Source: Brachybacterium ginsengisoli
Lineage (GTDB): Bacteria > Actinomycetota > Actinomycetes > Actinomycetales > Dermabacteraceae
Direction: 5' to 3'
DNA: 64,000 nt
Assembly: GCF_002407065.1 (NCBI RefSeq)
Contig: NZ_CP023564.1
Coordinates: forward strand, 558,001-622,000
The notes below the pieces were generated by a model. That model saw only the letters and a program-made list of their open reading frames with translations. It was not told the origin of the DNA and made no database searches. This document shows positions 9,326 through 19,426 of this stretch, in pieces. Numbering within the stretch: position 1 is the stretch's first letter; every line of letters starts with the position of its first letter. The position numbers and the translations under genes were made by a program.

Positions 9326-10996
9326 TCATCGGCTGGTCCGCTGAGCGACCAGTTCTCTTGTGGCGGGAGCCGCCTGCCAGGACTCGGCGAGCTGTGCCCA
9401 GTCGCCGTCGACCGCGGCGACCGCTTCGAGCATCGTGCGGAGCACCGGGGCGGGGGGCGGCACATGTCCCGATCCCCAGTCGCCGAAATGGATCATGGCA
9501 CCCTCGGGCCAGCCCACCTCCTCGAACCAGGGGATCAGCTGTGTCGAGACATGGGCATCCGCGGAGTTCTGCACATAGATCACCGTGTTCGAGAACCCCT
9601 CCGCGTAGAGCCGCCGTTGGTCTGCCCGGGGGTGCGACTCGAGCACCGCACGAGCCTGCTCCGCGCTGTCCGCACCGAAGCAGGCTCGTGCCATAGCGTC
9701 CCAGTGCACCTCGGCGTAGTCGAGGATCCGCGTCTGCGGGTTCACGGGCACCGCCAGGGACCCGGGGAACTCGTGGGAGAGGTTCAGGGCGGCGAACCCG
9801 CCCCCGGACATCCCGAAGAAGACCAGATGCTGGCCGCCCATCCGCTCCTGCAGGCCGCTGATCGCGTCGGTGAGCAGGGAGGTGGCGTTCAGAGTGTTCG
9901 TGCCGAGGTACCAGGCGAGTCCGAGGTCGGCGCTCGCGAGCAGCCCGGGATCGGACACGAAGATGCGGTTCATCCCGCTGCTCTGGCTGATCGCCCGTCC
10001 GGTGAAGATCGGGGGCTGCAGACCGGATCCGCCGAGGGCGGCGTGGAAGCTGACCAGCGTCGTCGCGGCGCCCAGGTTCTCCACGTACAGATCGAGCGGG
10101 TATCCGTGGCGCCGGATCGTCAGATAGGTCGATTCCCCGAGCGTCTCGGGAAGCGCGGCGACCGAATCCATCTCGAGGAAGTTCCCGTCTCCCCAGGGAG
10201 TGGTGTCGCGGCGCTCCAGCGCCGCCGGCCGAGGTTCCTCTGCGACCTCCGCGGCCAGATCGACGATCGCCTGTGCGAAGTACTCGTAGGCGGCGGCCTG
10301 GTAATGGAAGGGACTCGCTCCCCATTGATGGTTCCGTGAGGACTTCGCCAGCTCGGAGGGGAGCTCCGTGACACGGAGGCCGCAGTCCCGGAGAAAGCTC
10401 ACGTAGCGCCCGTAGGCGGCGTTCGCGGCCTCGGGCCGCATCATCCAGTCGGGGATCTCGAGGTCCTCGCCCGTGTCGTAGGCAGACGCCCAAGGGGCAT
10501 GGAGGACGAGGGTCCGGGGGAGCAGCTCCGCCTCTCGCAGCGCTCCGACGAATCGCCGGGCCCCCTCGGACCAGAGCGAGAAGTGCTCGTCGGTGCCGAA
10601 CGGCACATGCTCTCCGTCACGCGAGGCCTCGCGGCCACCGGCGCCCCAGAACTCGCTGAGCTTGGTGGCGTAGTCCTGATCGAAGCGGATCACGCCGCCG
10701 CGCTCGTCGACGAGGTCGATGAGCACCACGTCGGTCGTCGTCGCCTGGGCGGCCAGCGCGGTGAGGAGGTCGCCGGCGAGGTCGCCGCGGACCATCCGCT
10801 GCTGGAAGGTGGAGGCGAGCTCGGTGAGCTGGGGCCGGATCGCGGTGGCATCCGTTCCCGCGCTGATCAGGGACTGCCGGGCGACGTACCGGGACAGCGT
10901 GAACTGCTCGGGCAGGTAGCCGAAGGTGTCGCGGCTGACGCAGCTGCCCCAGATGAAGGTGCTGATCGGGCCCTCGGCCGCTGGGCCTCCGCTCAT
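9326..10996 (-). CDS. DUF6270-like protein with C-terminal alpha/beta-hydrolase-like domain
   Basis: 556 residues from the ATG at 10996, which overlaps the stop of the upstream gene as ATGA. The N-terminal half begins ISTFIWGSCVSRDTFGYL, the signature of DUF6270-type proteins found in capsule clusters, with later D/H-containing segments (HAPWASAYDTG; HYQAAAYEYFAQAI) resembling an SGNH-esterase layout. The C-terminal half (from about residue 300) contains FFGMSGGGFAAL, a nucleophile-elbow-like GxSxGG, and a late histidine in HFGDWGSGH, suggesting an alpha/beta hydrolase fold. It could be a bifunctional acyl-transfer or esterase enzyme that decorates the glycan; this is inferred from motifs and neighbours only. 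Confidence 0.7.
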   Translation of the reverse strand: MSGGPAAEGPISTFIWGSCVSRDTFGYLPEQFTLSRYVARQSLISAGTDATAIRPQLTELASTFQQRMVRGDLAGDLLTALAAQATTTDVVLIDLVDERGGVIRFDQDYATKLSEFWGAGGREASRDGEHVPFGTDEHFSLWSEGARRFVGALREAELLPRTLVLHAPWASAYDTGEDLEIPDWMMRPEAANAAYGRYVSFLRDCGLRVTELPSELAKSSRNHQWGASPFHYQAAAYEYFAQAIVDLAAEVAEEPRPAALERRDTTPWGDGNFLEMDSVAALPETLGESTYLTIRRHGYPLDLYVENLGAATTLVSFHAALGGSGLQPPIFTGRAISQSSGMNRIFVSDPGLLASADLGLAWYLGTNTLNATSLLTDAISGLQERMGGQHLVFFGMSGGGFAALNLSHEFPGSLAVPVNPQTRILDYAEVHWDAMARACFGADSAEQARAVLESHPRADQRRLYAEGFSNTVIYVQNSADAHVSTQLIPWFEEVGWPEGAMIHFGDWGSGHVPPPAPVLRTMLEAVAAVDGDWAQLAESWQAAPATRELVAQRTSR

Positions 10997-12828
10997 GCCG
11001 GGATCTCGATCTCGATCGTCGCCGCGCTCGGGGCGGAGGCCTCGAGCCAGCGCCCGTCGGCCATGAACTGGGAGGAGAACAGAGCCCACGCGGCAGGCGC
11101 ACGGTATCTCTTGCCGTCGAACATCTCGGCTACGGCGGTGCGGTCGATGAGGTCGAACAGGAGGGACTTCTCCTGGGAGAGCACGAACTCCTTGAAGTAG
11201 GAGGCCAGGGGCTTGTTGTAGGCGGATCGCCAGTTGTAGCCGGCGCGCGGCTGGTCGTGCGCCGAGTACGGGGCACGATCGTCCCAGCTCTCCGGCTTGT
11301 ACATCGGATCGGGCCCCTTCTTCTCGAACGCCCATCTGTCGCGGAAGAAGGGAAGGTCCACCACCTCTGGAGCGAGCGTCGCCATCACCTCGTGGGCGAT
11401 CCGCTCGCCCAGCAGCATCCGGGAGGGAAGGGTGCGCAGCAGACGCACCATCTGGTTGTTAATAAGCAGCGTGGTGTGGGAGCTGGTGACGGACTCCCCA
11501 TGCCGCATCGTGGCCAGCCAGCGGCCCGTGCGGTTGGTGACGTAGGCCAGGAACGTGGCGCGTACGGGGTCCCGGTCGGCGAAGTCCAGGTATCCCTGGA
11601 TGTCTGCGCGGACGGCCTCGGCCGCGAGCGGGGTGAGCAGGTCCTTGTTGTTGAACCATCGGGAGGTCAGCGCGGAGACGGCGTCCGACGAGCTCGGGGT
11701 CTCGCCGAGCTCCCTGGCGAAGCCGCCGCGGATGATCTCTCCGCCCTGCCCGCCGAAGTTCGTCTTCCTGGTGGTCGAGAGGTGCGGCCGCGACGGGTCC
11801 GGGAGCATGGTGAAGGCATTGCCCATCCCGCCGGTCGAGCGCAGTGTCGTCCATGCCTGGAGCTCGGGCTTCGCCTCGATGATGGCGGCGCCGCCGGCGG
11901 AGCGTCGCACGGGTGGGGTGACGAGCTTGTGCTCCACTCCGAGCGCACCGGTCACCGTGGTGCCCACGGCGGCCTCGCCGCTCTCGGGCAGGCCGTTGGT
12001 GTAGGTGGAGAAGTCGATCCCGGCGGCGTGCAGCGTGGAGACCACCAGGCGGCTGTCCTTGCCGCCGGTGATCGCGGCGGCCACCTCTCCGGAGCCGGAG
12101 GCGAGCACCTTCGCGTAGTCGACGAGGCCCTGCGCGATGGTCTCCGCGGTCGCCGAGACATCCGCGGCGGAGTCGTCCTGTTCCACCTCGTCGTACGTGA
12201 TGCGCAGGTCCGTGCGCTCGTCGGAGCTGAGCTTCGCGGCGGCGTCCAGGGTGCGCACGCCCTCGAAGGGAGTCGCGTCGGCGAAGGGCAGCCCGTGCAT
12301 GAGGAACGCGGCCGTCCCGACGCGGCTGTATTCGGGGGTGCCGTTGCCGCGCATCGTCGCGAGCAGGGCGGCAGAGTTGCTCACCACCACCGCGGTCGGC
12401 GTGGAGATCCAGTACACCGATTCGGAGCGGTGCTGGTTCGTATAGGCCACGAGGGCGTCCGGAGTCGCGCCGAGCAGGGCGAAGCTGCCGATGCCGGACC
12501 AGATCGCCTCGTCGTCCGCGGTGGCTGCGGTGGACGATCGGAGACGAGCGTGCAGGTCCCCGCCCATGATGCCGGTCCACGACCAGCATCGTGCCTTGTT
12601 CCCGATCCAGCCGTCGCGCTCGCGGATGGGCGGCTCCTCATTGGAGCGGAAGATGGTGGCGACCCGGCCCTCGGAGGGGACCCAGCGGAGGTCCTGGGTG
12701 GTGTTCTCCTCCGGCCACGGCTGGACGGCGCCCAGCGCCGCGTAGGCGGCGCGCACAGCATCGCGGAGCGGGCCGCGCTCGGACCGCGGGACGTCGTTCT
12801 TGACGCGGATTCCGACGAAGAGCCTCAT
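10993..12828 (-). CDS. Asparagine-synthase-like protein lacking the glutaminase cysteine
   Basis: 611 residues with the overall layout of asparagine synthetase B. The N-terminal Ntn-hydrolase-like region starts MRLFVGIRV, with no Cys at position 2, so glutamine hydrolysis is unlikely. The C-terminal synthetase domain carries a PP-loop TGGKDS at 254-259, a variant of SGGxDS. AsnB-like proteins in surface-glycan clusters are thought to transfer amino groups or amides onto sugar acids or substituents. A uronic-acid dehydrogenase is encoded in the same cluster, so amidation of a hexuronic acid is a reasonable but unproven role. It is coupled by ATGA to the DUF6270 gene downstream and lies 44 bp after the heparinase-like gene. 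Confidence 0.75.
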   Translation of the reverse strand: MRLFVGIRVKNDVPRSERGPLRDAVRAAYAALGAVQPWPEENTTQDLRWVPSEGRVATIFRSNEEPPIRERDGWIGNKARCWSWTGIMGGDLHARLRSSTAATADDEAIWSGIGSFALLGATPDALVAYTNQHRSESVYWISTPTAVVVSNSAALLATMRGNGTPEYSRVGTAAFLMHGLPFADATPFEGVRTLDAAAKLSSDERTDLRITYDEVEQDDSAADVSATAETIAQGLVDYAKVLASGSGEVAAAITGGKDSRLVVSTLHAAGIDFSTYTNGLPESGEAAVGTTVTGALGVEHKLVTPPVRRSAGGAAIIEAKPELQAWTTLRSTGGMGNAFTMLPDPSRPHLSTTRKTNFGGQGGEIIRGGFARELGETPSSSDAVSALTSRWFNNKDLLTPLAAEAVRADIQGYLDFADRDPVRATFLAYVTNRTGRWLATMRHGESVTSSHTTLLINNQMVRLLRTLPSRMLLGERIAHEVMATLAPEVVDLPFFRDRWAFEKKGPDPMYKPESWDDRAPYSAHDQPRAGYNWRSAYNKPLASYFKEFVLSQEKSLLFDLIDRTAVAEMFDGKRYRAPAAWALFSSQFMADGRWLEASAPSAATIEIEIPA

Positions 12829-12872
12829 CGGTGTACCTCAGTTCTCCCCACTTCGCCGCGGGGTGACGGTGA

Positions 12873-14678
12873 TTATCGCAGGACGTGGGAGAGGTCCGCG
12901 GCGGTCTGCTCGCCGCGGACCAGCACGGCGTCGGTGTCGGTCACGAGCGCGCTGAAGGCGTCGGTGTCGGCGCGAGCGATCTGCAGGTGCAGTCCCTGGT
13001 CCGTCTCCTCCATGGAGACGGAGACGGGGCGTGGCTCCTTCGCCGCGGTGAAGCTCAGCGCGGTGACCACCCGCCCCTGGATGCCGATGCTGCTGGTCTC
13101 GACCACCCGGGTCGGCTCGATCACCCGCCAGGTCGGGGAGAACCAGCCCTGGAACGGGGCGCGGGAGCCGCGGACGATTTTCGGCGTGACGGTTCCCTCC
13201 GGCCAGCTGAGCCGGAGCTCATTGGCTGCGGTGCGCACCACCACGGTGTCCGTCTCCTTGCGGTGGCTCGCCGTCGGGGCCAGGTGCCACGACTGGTTCA
13301 CGGTGATCTCCTGGTCCGCGACGAACTCGTCGATCACCAGTGCGACCCCCCACTGCAGGGAGATGAGGAGGTGCCGGGTCAGGACGGTCCCGGCGTACCC
13401 GCGGTCCTCGAAGCGGTAGTGCTCGAAGTCGTCGTGCTGCCCGGAGGCGGTGAGCTCGACGGAGATGGTCCTGTCGTGCTCGACTCCGGCCACCGAGAGG
13501 GAGTTGTGCGATGCGCGCGAGAGGAGGTGCGCCCTGTACGGGTCCTTCGCGTCGTACGCGAACTTCCCCGAGTCGACGAGAAGCGACTCCCGTCCGGCCC
13601 AGAGGGTCAGCGACATCCCGTCGGCGTGCCCGTGGATCCGATTCTGCGGACCGAACCGGAGGCTGTAGAAGCTCGCATCGGCGAACTTCTGCCGCCGGTC
13701 GCCCCAGGTGGAGCGTCCGTAGATGTAGCCGGCATCGAACACGGCGATGCGATCGCGCGGGGCGATCCCCTTCGTCCCGCTGCTGCTGACGTAGTCGATC
13801 GCGGCATGTCCCAGGCCGCGCGGCGTGAACTCCTCGGTGTCACCGATCAGCTCGTACCGTCCGTCCGGCCGCGTGGAGTGCGCCATGGCCAGAGGGGCCT
13901 TCTCGATCCGGTCGAAGGCGTCCGGAGCGCTTCCTGTGGCGAGGAGGATCCTGCGGCGCAGCGTCCTCCACCAGAGGAAGTTGATCTGGTGGTACTGCAC
14001 CGCGCCCTCTTCGTTGACCCCCTGGTCGTCGTAGGACTCCCGGAGCATCGTCTCCGAGCGGGAGACGGCGAGCTCGATCCACTCGGGACGGCGGAGGACG
14101 GCCCCGATCACGAGCAGCCCCTGATGCTGCTGCAGGGCGTGGTTCCCGGTGCGGATATGGCTCGGTTCAGCGAGCCACTCCCCGTGCTGTTCGATCGAGT
14201 GCAGCAGCGGAGGCAGCTTCTCGGGCCGGAGATCCTCGATCACAGGAAGCGCGAAGGTGAAGGTCATCGCGCGAGCGGCCTCGATCATGTCCGCCCAGGA
14301 GTAGTTCGCCCGGCCCTTCCCCGGAGGGTTCTTCTCGATCCAGCTCTCGGCGATGGAGAGCCAGAGGTCGATGAGCTCGTGGCGACCCTTCTGCGCCTGG
14401 CGGCGCAGCGGGTCCAGCCATCGGAGCATGTGGAACTGCGCGACCCAGTTCGGCTCCTTGAACGGGTTCTCGTACCAGGTGATCTCCGCCGGCATGGACC
14501 AGGTCGGATTGGGGGGCAGCGCCAACGAGCCCGTCAGGAGCTCCTGGACCTTCTTGGAGTCCTGGGGTGTGGGGTCGAAGGGAGTGCCGAAGGCGAGCCG
14601 CTCCGCCATGTCGCGCGAGTAGGCCGAGCTCGTCGACGTCGGGGTGGGCGGAGTCCGAGGATCGGGGGAAGTCATCAT
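12873..14678 (-). CDS. Heparinase II/III-family protein (copy 1)
   Basis: 601 residues. The N-terminal two-thirds are helical, of the alginate-lyase/heparinase (alpha/alpha) type (MLRWLDPLRRQAQKG; HALQQHQGLLVIG; YHQINFLWWRTLRRR). The C-terminal region holds the heparinase II/III block SLRFGPQNRIHGHADGMSL followed by LLVDSGKF and SHNSLSVAGVEHDR. Family members cleave uronic-acid-containing polysaccharides by beta-elimination. There is no signal peptide, so it may act on cytoplasmic or lipid-linked glycan or be exported by another route. Clear paralogue of the gene at 20894-22588. Two adjacent ATGs (14678 and 14675) are possible starts; it follows the large glycosyltransferase by 9 bp, so the genes are probably co-transcribed. 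Confidence 0.82.
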   Translation of the reverse strand: MMTSPDPRTPPTPTSTSSAYSRDMAERLAFGTPFDPTPQDSKKVQELLTGSLALPPNPTWSMPAEITWYENPFKEPNWVAQFHMLRWLDPLRRQAQKGRHELIDLWLSIAESWIEKNPPGKGRANYSWADMIEAARAMTFTFALPVIEDLRPEKLPPLLHSIEQHGEWLAEPSHIRTGNHALQQHQGLLVIGAVLRRPEWIELAVSRSETMLRESYDDQGVNEEGAVQYHQINFLWWRTLRRRILLATGSAPDAFDRIEKAPLAMAHSTRPDGRYELIGDTEEFTPRGLGHAAIDYVSSSGTKGIAPRDRIAVFDAGYIYGRSTWGDRRQKFADASFYSLRFGPQNRIHGHADGMSLTLWAGRESLLVDSGKFAYDAKDPYRAHLLSRASHNSLSVAGVEHDRTISVELTASGQHDDFEHYRFEDRGYAGTVLTRHLLISLQWGVALVIDEFVADQEITVNQSWHLAPTASHRKETDTVVVRTAANELRLSWPEGTVTPKIVRGSRAPFQGWFSPTWRVIEPTRVVETSSIGIQGRVVTALSFTAAKEPRPVSVSMEETDQGLHLQIARADTDAFSALVTDTDAVLVRGEQTAADLSHVLR

Positions 14679-14687
14679 TGCAGCGGG

Positions 14688-17600
14688 TCAGGCGCCGGTC
14701 GGCGCGATGATCTCGAGCAGGGCGGGCATCGAGGTGGAGAGGGCGAACTGCTCCAGCACGACGGACCGCTCGTCCCGCTCCAGGCCCTCTCTCGCCCCGA
14801 CGGATTCCACGATCCCGTCGACGGTGGCGGCGAGCCACTCGCGGGGGTAGATGAGATCGCTGCCGGGCCAGGCCAGCGACACGGGGAGAGCTCGGGACGC
14901 AGCACCGTCGGCGATCGTGAGGTGGAAGGATTCGAAGTCCGAGGTGGAGAGCGCGATCCCGATCTTCCGGTACCACTCCGGCATGTCGTCGCCCTGAGGG
15001 TCGAAGACGACCGCCCCGGGGTGGGCGGCGTTGATCGCCTCGATGCGTGCGTACTGCGCGTCGTACCACTCCATCTCGTCCGGCCGCTGCGCCATCCACG
15101 GGTAGTCCTCGGGCCGCTTGCCCTTGATGAAGAGCCGATAGTCGGGATCCCGCTCGAGCAGACGGGCAAGGACGTCCACGGCCAGATCGAGACGCTTGGC
15201 ACGGGGGACGATCCCGACGAAGCCGAGGTGCTTCTCCGAGCCCTCGAGCTTCTCCAGGTCGAGATGCTCGGCGTCGACGAAGTTGGGGATCAGATGGGTC
15301 TTCTCCGCCGGGACGCCGTGGCTCTCCACAGCAGCTCGGCGGATCAGCTCGCCGACGAACACGTAGCCGTCGACCGATTCGTGGTTCACCCGGCTCAGAT
15401 ACGGCCGGAAGAGCTCCTGCGAGTGGCAGCGGATCACAAGACGCTGGTTCCGGCGCACGTGCTGGGAGTACCAGACGGCGTTGCCGAGTCCCCACTCGCA
15501 CAGGACGATGTCCGCCTGCGCGAGCAGCTCGAGAGACCGCTCCTCGTCGTGCTGGGTGTGGTTGTCCCACTGGTCGATCAGCACGGTGTGCCCGGCCTCC
15601 TCGAGGGAGGCGAGGATCGAGCCGGCGAACTTCAGATCGTGGCCGGCCACGAGCACGGTCCGCGGACCCAGGGGCGGTGCCGCGGTCCTCCCGAGGGGCC
15701 GGGATCCGATGGCTTCGGTGCTCGGGGGCGAGGCGACCAGGAGCGTGACCCCGGCCTCGGACGGGGAGCGCAGCGCCTCCTCGACGGTGCTCGCCGCGCG
15801 GGCGATCCGGGTCGAGACCAGGCCGGAGGCCGAACCTGGTTCGACGCCCGGCGCCGCCAGCGTGCGGCCGATGGACGTCCCATCGGCGTACTCTGCCGCG
15901 ATCCGGTCCCAGTCCCCGAAGCGAGGGGCGAGGAGGAGGTCCTCGAACCAGGTGCGCGGCAGGGGATCGGCCACCAGTCCGATCCACTCCTCGGCGACCT
16001 CGTGGACCGACTGGGAGTCGCGCACGTCGATTCCCGACCCGGTGAGCGCCGCGGTCGCCTCCGACGGCCCGGCGGGGACGAAGACGGTGCGCGGACGGAG
16101 GGACTGCGCCAGGACGGCATCGACGAGAGCGCTCGAGGCCTCGGTGAGGACCACGGCGTACGACGGCGAACCCGTCGCGCGCACCGGGATTCCGGCAGTG
16201 CGCAACAGCAGGGTCATGGCGCTCAGCACGGTGTGGGACCGGTGCACCGCTCGCATCTGGCGCCAGGCCTCTCGGACCCGTGCCTCGGGATCGGTGGACC
16301 AGGAGTGGAGCAGAGCCCTCCAGTAGGCCGAGTCCTTCGAGGCGGGGATCATCCCGCCGAAGGTCTCCTCGACACCACGGCCGGGTCCCGACAGAGCGAT
16401 CCCGCCGCATGCCGCGATCTCCACCACGCGCCGGGAGAACATCGTCGGCGAGTCCATGACCGAGTTGCCGTTGAGATGAGCGAGGTGGGACTTGTAGGAG
16501 TCGATCACCTCGTCATACGGGAGGGCGCCCTCGCTGTACCGCTGGAACTCCGGCGGGAAGCGGTAGGGAGAATCCGGGAAGGCGGCCTGGCGGTCGTAGA
16601 TGGTCAGCCCGTAGCTGGCGGCGGCGTCGAGCATCCGGTACAGCTCCCGCGAGCGCTCCTCGTACCTCTTGCCGTAATAGGTGCCGGCGTACGCGATCGT
16701 GTGCTGGTACGGGCGCCGGGAGGGCAGAGGATTGTGGATCGCGGGCTGGGCATAGAAGGGCATCGAGGAGACGGTGCGGGCGGAGGAGCCCGGGGTCTCC
16801 AGGTACTTCCCGATGATCCCGCCGTCGGTCGTGAAGACGTGGTCCACCAGCGCTGCGGTCGACCGGAACCGCTGGAAGTGGATCGGGTCCTCCTTGTTCC
16901 AGAAGGCAGTGGGGATCCCGTTCTGCCGGCAGTAGGCCAGGAGGCTCACGATGTCCTGATGGTCGTCGGGCCCGTAATCGCCGACGCCCCGGTGCCACTG
17001 CCCGCCGTTGCCCTCCCACGCGGACTCGACGAGGAGAAGGTCCATGGGATCCTGCTCGAGCTGGGCCAGCCACCGGGAGCGGTCGATCGGCACGGTACGG
17101 ATCGAGGACGAGATGGACTTGGTGGTGAACTCGTCCGCGATGAGGCCGATCGTGACGTCCGCGAGGGAGATCTCAGCGGGCGCGACGCTCGCGTCGTGCG
17201 CAGCGACTGCGGCGCCGTGGGCGGACCTCATCGTCTCGGCGATGTGGGTCCAGGTGCGCTCGTCGAGCGTCCACAGTCGCGCGGTACGTCCCAGATCCCG
17301 GCGCAGATCCGCATCCGCGAGCAGCCTGGCGAGGGAATCGGCGAGCGAGGAGGCAGATCCGGCGTCGAACAGGCGGGCGCGCTCCTGTTGATGGCCGGCG
17401 AGATCTCGATGGGGCGCCACATCGGAGAGCAGCACGGCCTTCATCGAGGAGAAGGCCTCGAGCGGCTTGAGCGGCGAGACCATCTCGGTGACAGGTTGCG
17501 AGAGGCGAGGGATCGGCACGATGTCGAAGGTGCTCAGGAGCTGAGGCATCTCCTGGATCGGACGGCGACCGAGGAGCACCACGCTGTGGGCCCCGAGGTC

Positions 17601-19328
17601 GCTGCGGAGCGAACGGAGTTCGTCGTCCGCCGTGCCGGATCCGGCGATGACCACCTGGTGCTCGATCCCGTGCTCGTCCAGCAGCACCGAGGCTTCGATG
17701 AGCGTGCTCAGTCCCTCGTAGTCGACCATGCTCCCGGCAAAGCCGATGACGGGCACATCCGTGCGGATCTTGCGAGCCTTCGCGTAGGCGGTGTCCTTGG
17801 GGAGGGGCGCGAACTCGTCGGTGTCCACGGCGTTCGCGGCGATCGAGATCTTCTCGGACGGGATGCCGCGGGAGAGCAGCTCGTCCTTCACCTGGCGGGT
17901 GATCGCCAGGACGTGGTCCGCCTCGCGGGCGAGCAGGGTCTCGAGGCCCGAAATGGTCTCGTACTGCTCGCTGCCATCCCAGCTCGGCTTCGCGGCAGCC
18001 TGGGACATCTCCCAGAAGCCGCGGATCTCGTAGATGAAGGGCACGCCGAGCCGGCGCGCGGCGACGAGAGCGGGGAGGGCGGTGCGGTAGTTCGAGGCGG
18101 ACTGTATGACGGAGGGCCGCTGCAGCAGGGCCTCGCGCGTGAAGGCGTCCGCCGACTCGATGAGGTAGCGGTCCATCGGCACGGTGCCGAGGCCGGAACC
18201 GGGCAGATGAACGTACTGGACCCCGTCCAGCTCCCGCATCGTGCGCTCGACAGAAGGCTTGGCGGCGTCGGCGCGGGAGTCCCACGGGTATCCGGCTCGG
18301 CCCACCACGCGCACGTCCGTGCCCGATCGGTGGAGCCCTTTGGCGACACCGCGGGTACGTGTCGAGTATCCGTTGGAATTGAAGACCGGCGTCGAGTGCA
18401 CGCAGTACATGAGCCGACCCGGCTCGGGGAGATAGGCGACCCCTTCCGCACGCGGCGGGATCGTCGGGCCCTCGTGGCGCAGCCGGTGGTCTCCGAGGAT
18501 GCGCTCGACCATCGACCTCCTGCGCTCCTCGAACTGCTCGACCAGATCTGGGTTCTCCCCGATCAGCCGTGCGGGCTCGTCGATGAGTCCGAGCCCGTAC
18601 CATGCGCGATTCAGCACATGGGCAAAGGTCTCCGGGTCGGGGTGGGCTTCGAACTCATGGCGCAGGGTTGCGTAGCTGCGCTCTCCGACGGGGAGCGATG
18701 ACTCCCCGGGGGTCTCGTCGACAGGGGCGGAGTTCGCAGTCTGCGGCTCAGGGGCAGCGCTCTGCGGAGGGGGCGCGGGCGTGGCGCCCGAGCCGTTCGG
18801 TGCGGAGCTCTCGTCGGACTGGACGTCTGCCGGCGTCGCCTTCTCGACAGGAGCTGCCTCCAGCTCGGCGGGCTTCCCGGGCTGGACGGGCCGCGTGCCG
18901 CCACGGAAGATCTTGGTGGGTCCGAGAACCGCCTTGCCGACCTTGAACGTCCTCGAGCCGCGTACACGCTCCAGGTCCTCACGGAGCCGTCGGGCCTCGC
19001 GCACGCTCTTGACGTGCTTGCCCTGCACGTCGGCGAGCTTGCCCTGCGCCGTGGAGAGCTTCGATTGCAGGGCCTCGGACTTCTTGCGCAGGGCCTTCTC
19101 GGCCTTCTTCCCCCGAGCCCTCTCCTGCTTCAGGGACTCCTCGAGCGAGGACTTCTCCTTCTCGGCGGCCTTCGCTCTCCGCTTGAGCTCCTGGATCCGC
19201 ACCTTCTGCGTTCGATCGCGCGCCGCGAGTCCCTCGTACCGCTGGAGGAAGCTGTCGGGATCGGACATCGCCTCCCGCGCGTGCAGCAGGCGGATCTCTT
19301 CGTCGGAGCGTGTCTCGTCGTAGTGCAT
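14688..19328 (-). CDS. Giant glycosyltransferase: coiled coil plus three GT modules
   Basis: 1546 residues. Residues about 25-130 are a lysine/glutamate-rich coiled coil, followed by a Pro/Ala/Ser-rich linker. A first GT4-type domain (about 265-690) begins LMYCVHSTPVFNSNGYSTRT and contains EMVSPLKPLEAFSSMKAV. A CgeB-like middle module (about 725-1060) contains LLLVESAWEGNGGQWHRG and FSRRVVEIAACGGIALSGP. A degenerate linker with a GT2-like trace follows, then a third GT-B domain (about 1225-1546) with LGFVGIVPRAKRLDLAVDV. Such fusions may add several residues in turn to one glycan, and the coiled coil could set chain length or assembly, as in other long glycosyltransferases; this is inference. 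It lies between the dehydrogenase gene and the first heparinase-like gene, all on the same strand. Confidence 0.8.
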   Translation of the reverse strand: MHYDETRSDEEIRLLHAREAMSDPDSFLQRYEGLAARDRTQKVRIQELKRRAKAAEKEKSSLEESLKQERARGKKAEKALRKKSEALQSKLSTAQGKLADVQGKHVKSVREARRLREDLERVRGSRTFKVGKAVLGPTKIFRGGTRPVQPGKPAELEAAPVEKATPADVQSDESSAPNGSGATPAPPPQSAAPEPQTANSAPVDETPGESSLPVGERSYATLRHEFEAHPDPETFAHVLNRAWYGLGLIDEPARLIGENPDLVEQFEERRRSMVERILGDHRLRHEGPTIPPRAEGVAYLPEPGRLMYCVHSTPVFNSNGYSTRTRGVAKGLHRSGTDVRVVGRAGYPWDSRADAAKPSVERTMRELDGVQYVHLPGSGLGTVPMDRYLIESADAFTREALLQRPSVIQSASNYRTALPALVAARRLGVPFIYEIRGFWEMSQAAAKPSWDGSEQYETISGLETLLAREADHVLAITRQVKDELLSRGIPSEKISIAANAVDTDEFAPLPKDTAYAKARKIRTDVPVIGFAGSMVDYEGLSTLIEASVLLDEHGIEHQVVIAGSGTADDELRSLRSDLGAHSVVLLGRRPIQEMPQLLSTFDIVPIPRLSQPVTEMVSPLKPLEAFSSMKAVLLSDVAPHRDLAGHQQERARLFDAGSASSLADSLARLLADADLRRDLGRTARLWTLDERTWTHIAETMRSAHGAAVAAHDASVAPAEISLADVTIGLIADEFTTKSISSSIRTVPIDRSRWLAQLEQDPMDLLLVESAWEGNGGQWHRGVGDYGPDDHQDIVSLLAYCRQNGIPTAFWNKEDPIHFQRFRSTAALVDHVFTTDGGIIGKYLETPGSSARTVSSMPFYAQPAIHNPLPSRRPYQHTIAYAGTYYGKRYEERSRELYRMLDAAASYGLTIYDRQAAFPDSPYRFPPEFQRYSEGALPYDEVIDSYKSHLAHLNGNSVMDSPTMFSRRVVEIAACGGIALSGPGRGVEETFGGMIPASKDSAYWRALLHSWSTDPEARVREAWRQMRAVHRSHTVLSAMTLLLRTAGIPVRATGSPSYAVVLTEASSALVDAVLAQSLRPRTVFVPAGPSEATAALTGSGIDVRDSQSVHEVAEEWIGLVADPLPRTWFEDLLLAPRFGDWDRIAAEYADGTSIGRTLAAPGVEPGSASGLVSTRIARAASTVEEALRSPSEAGVTLLVASPPSTEAIGSRPLGRTAAPPLGPRTVLVAGHDLKFAGSILASLEEAGHTVLIDQWDNHTQHDEERSLELLAQADIVLCEWGLGNAVWYSQHVRRNQRLVIRCHSQELFRPYLSRVNHESVDGYVFVGELIRRAAVESHGVPAEKTHLIPNFVDAEHLDLEKLEGSEKHLGFVGIVPRAKRLDLAVDVLARLLERDPDYRLFIKGKRPEDYPWMAQRPDEMEWYDAQYARIEAINAAHPGAVVFDPQGDDMPEWYRKIGIALSTSDFESFHLTIADGAASRALPVSLAWPGSDLIYPREWLAATVDGIVESVGAREGLERDERSVVLEQFALSTSMPALLEIIAPTGA

Positions 19329-19426
19329 GTCTCGTTCCGTGGGGTGCGAAGGATGGACGGAGCGGTGAGGAGGTGAGCTGTGCGGGTCGAGGCACCGACA
19401 CAGGTCAGAGGGTCACATGGTGGGCG

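Noticed and set aside
12885-18701. 1938-codon plus-strand frame opposite the heparinase-like and large glycosyltransferase genes
   Set aside because: The composition is typical of an antisense shadow and the minus-strand genes have clear domains.
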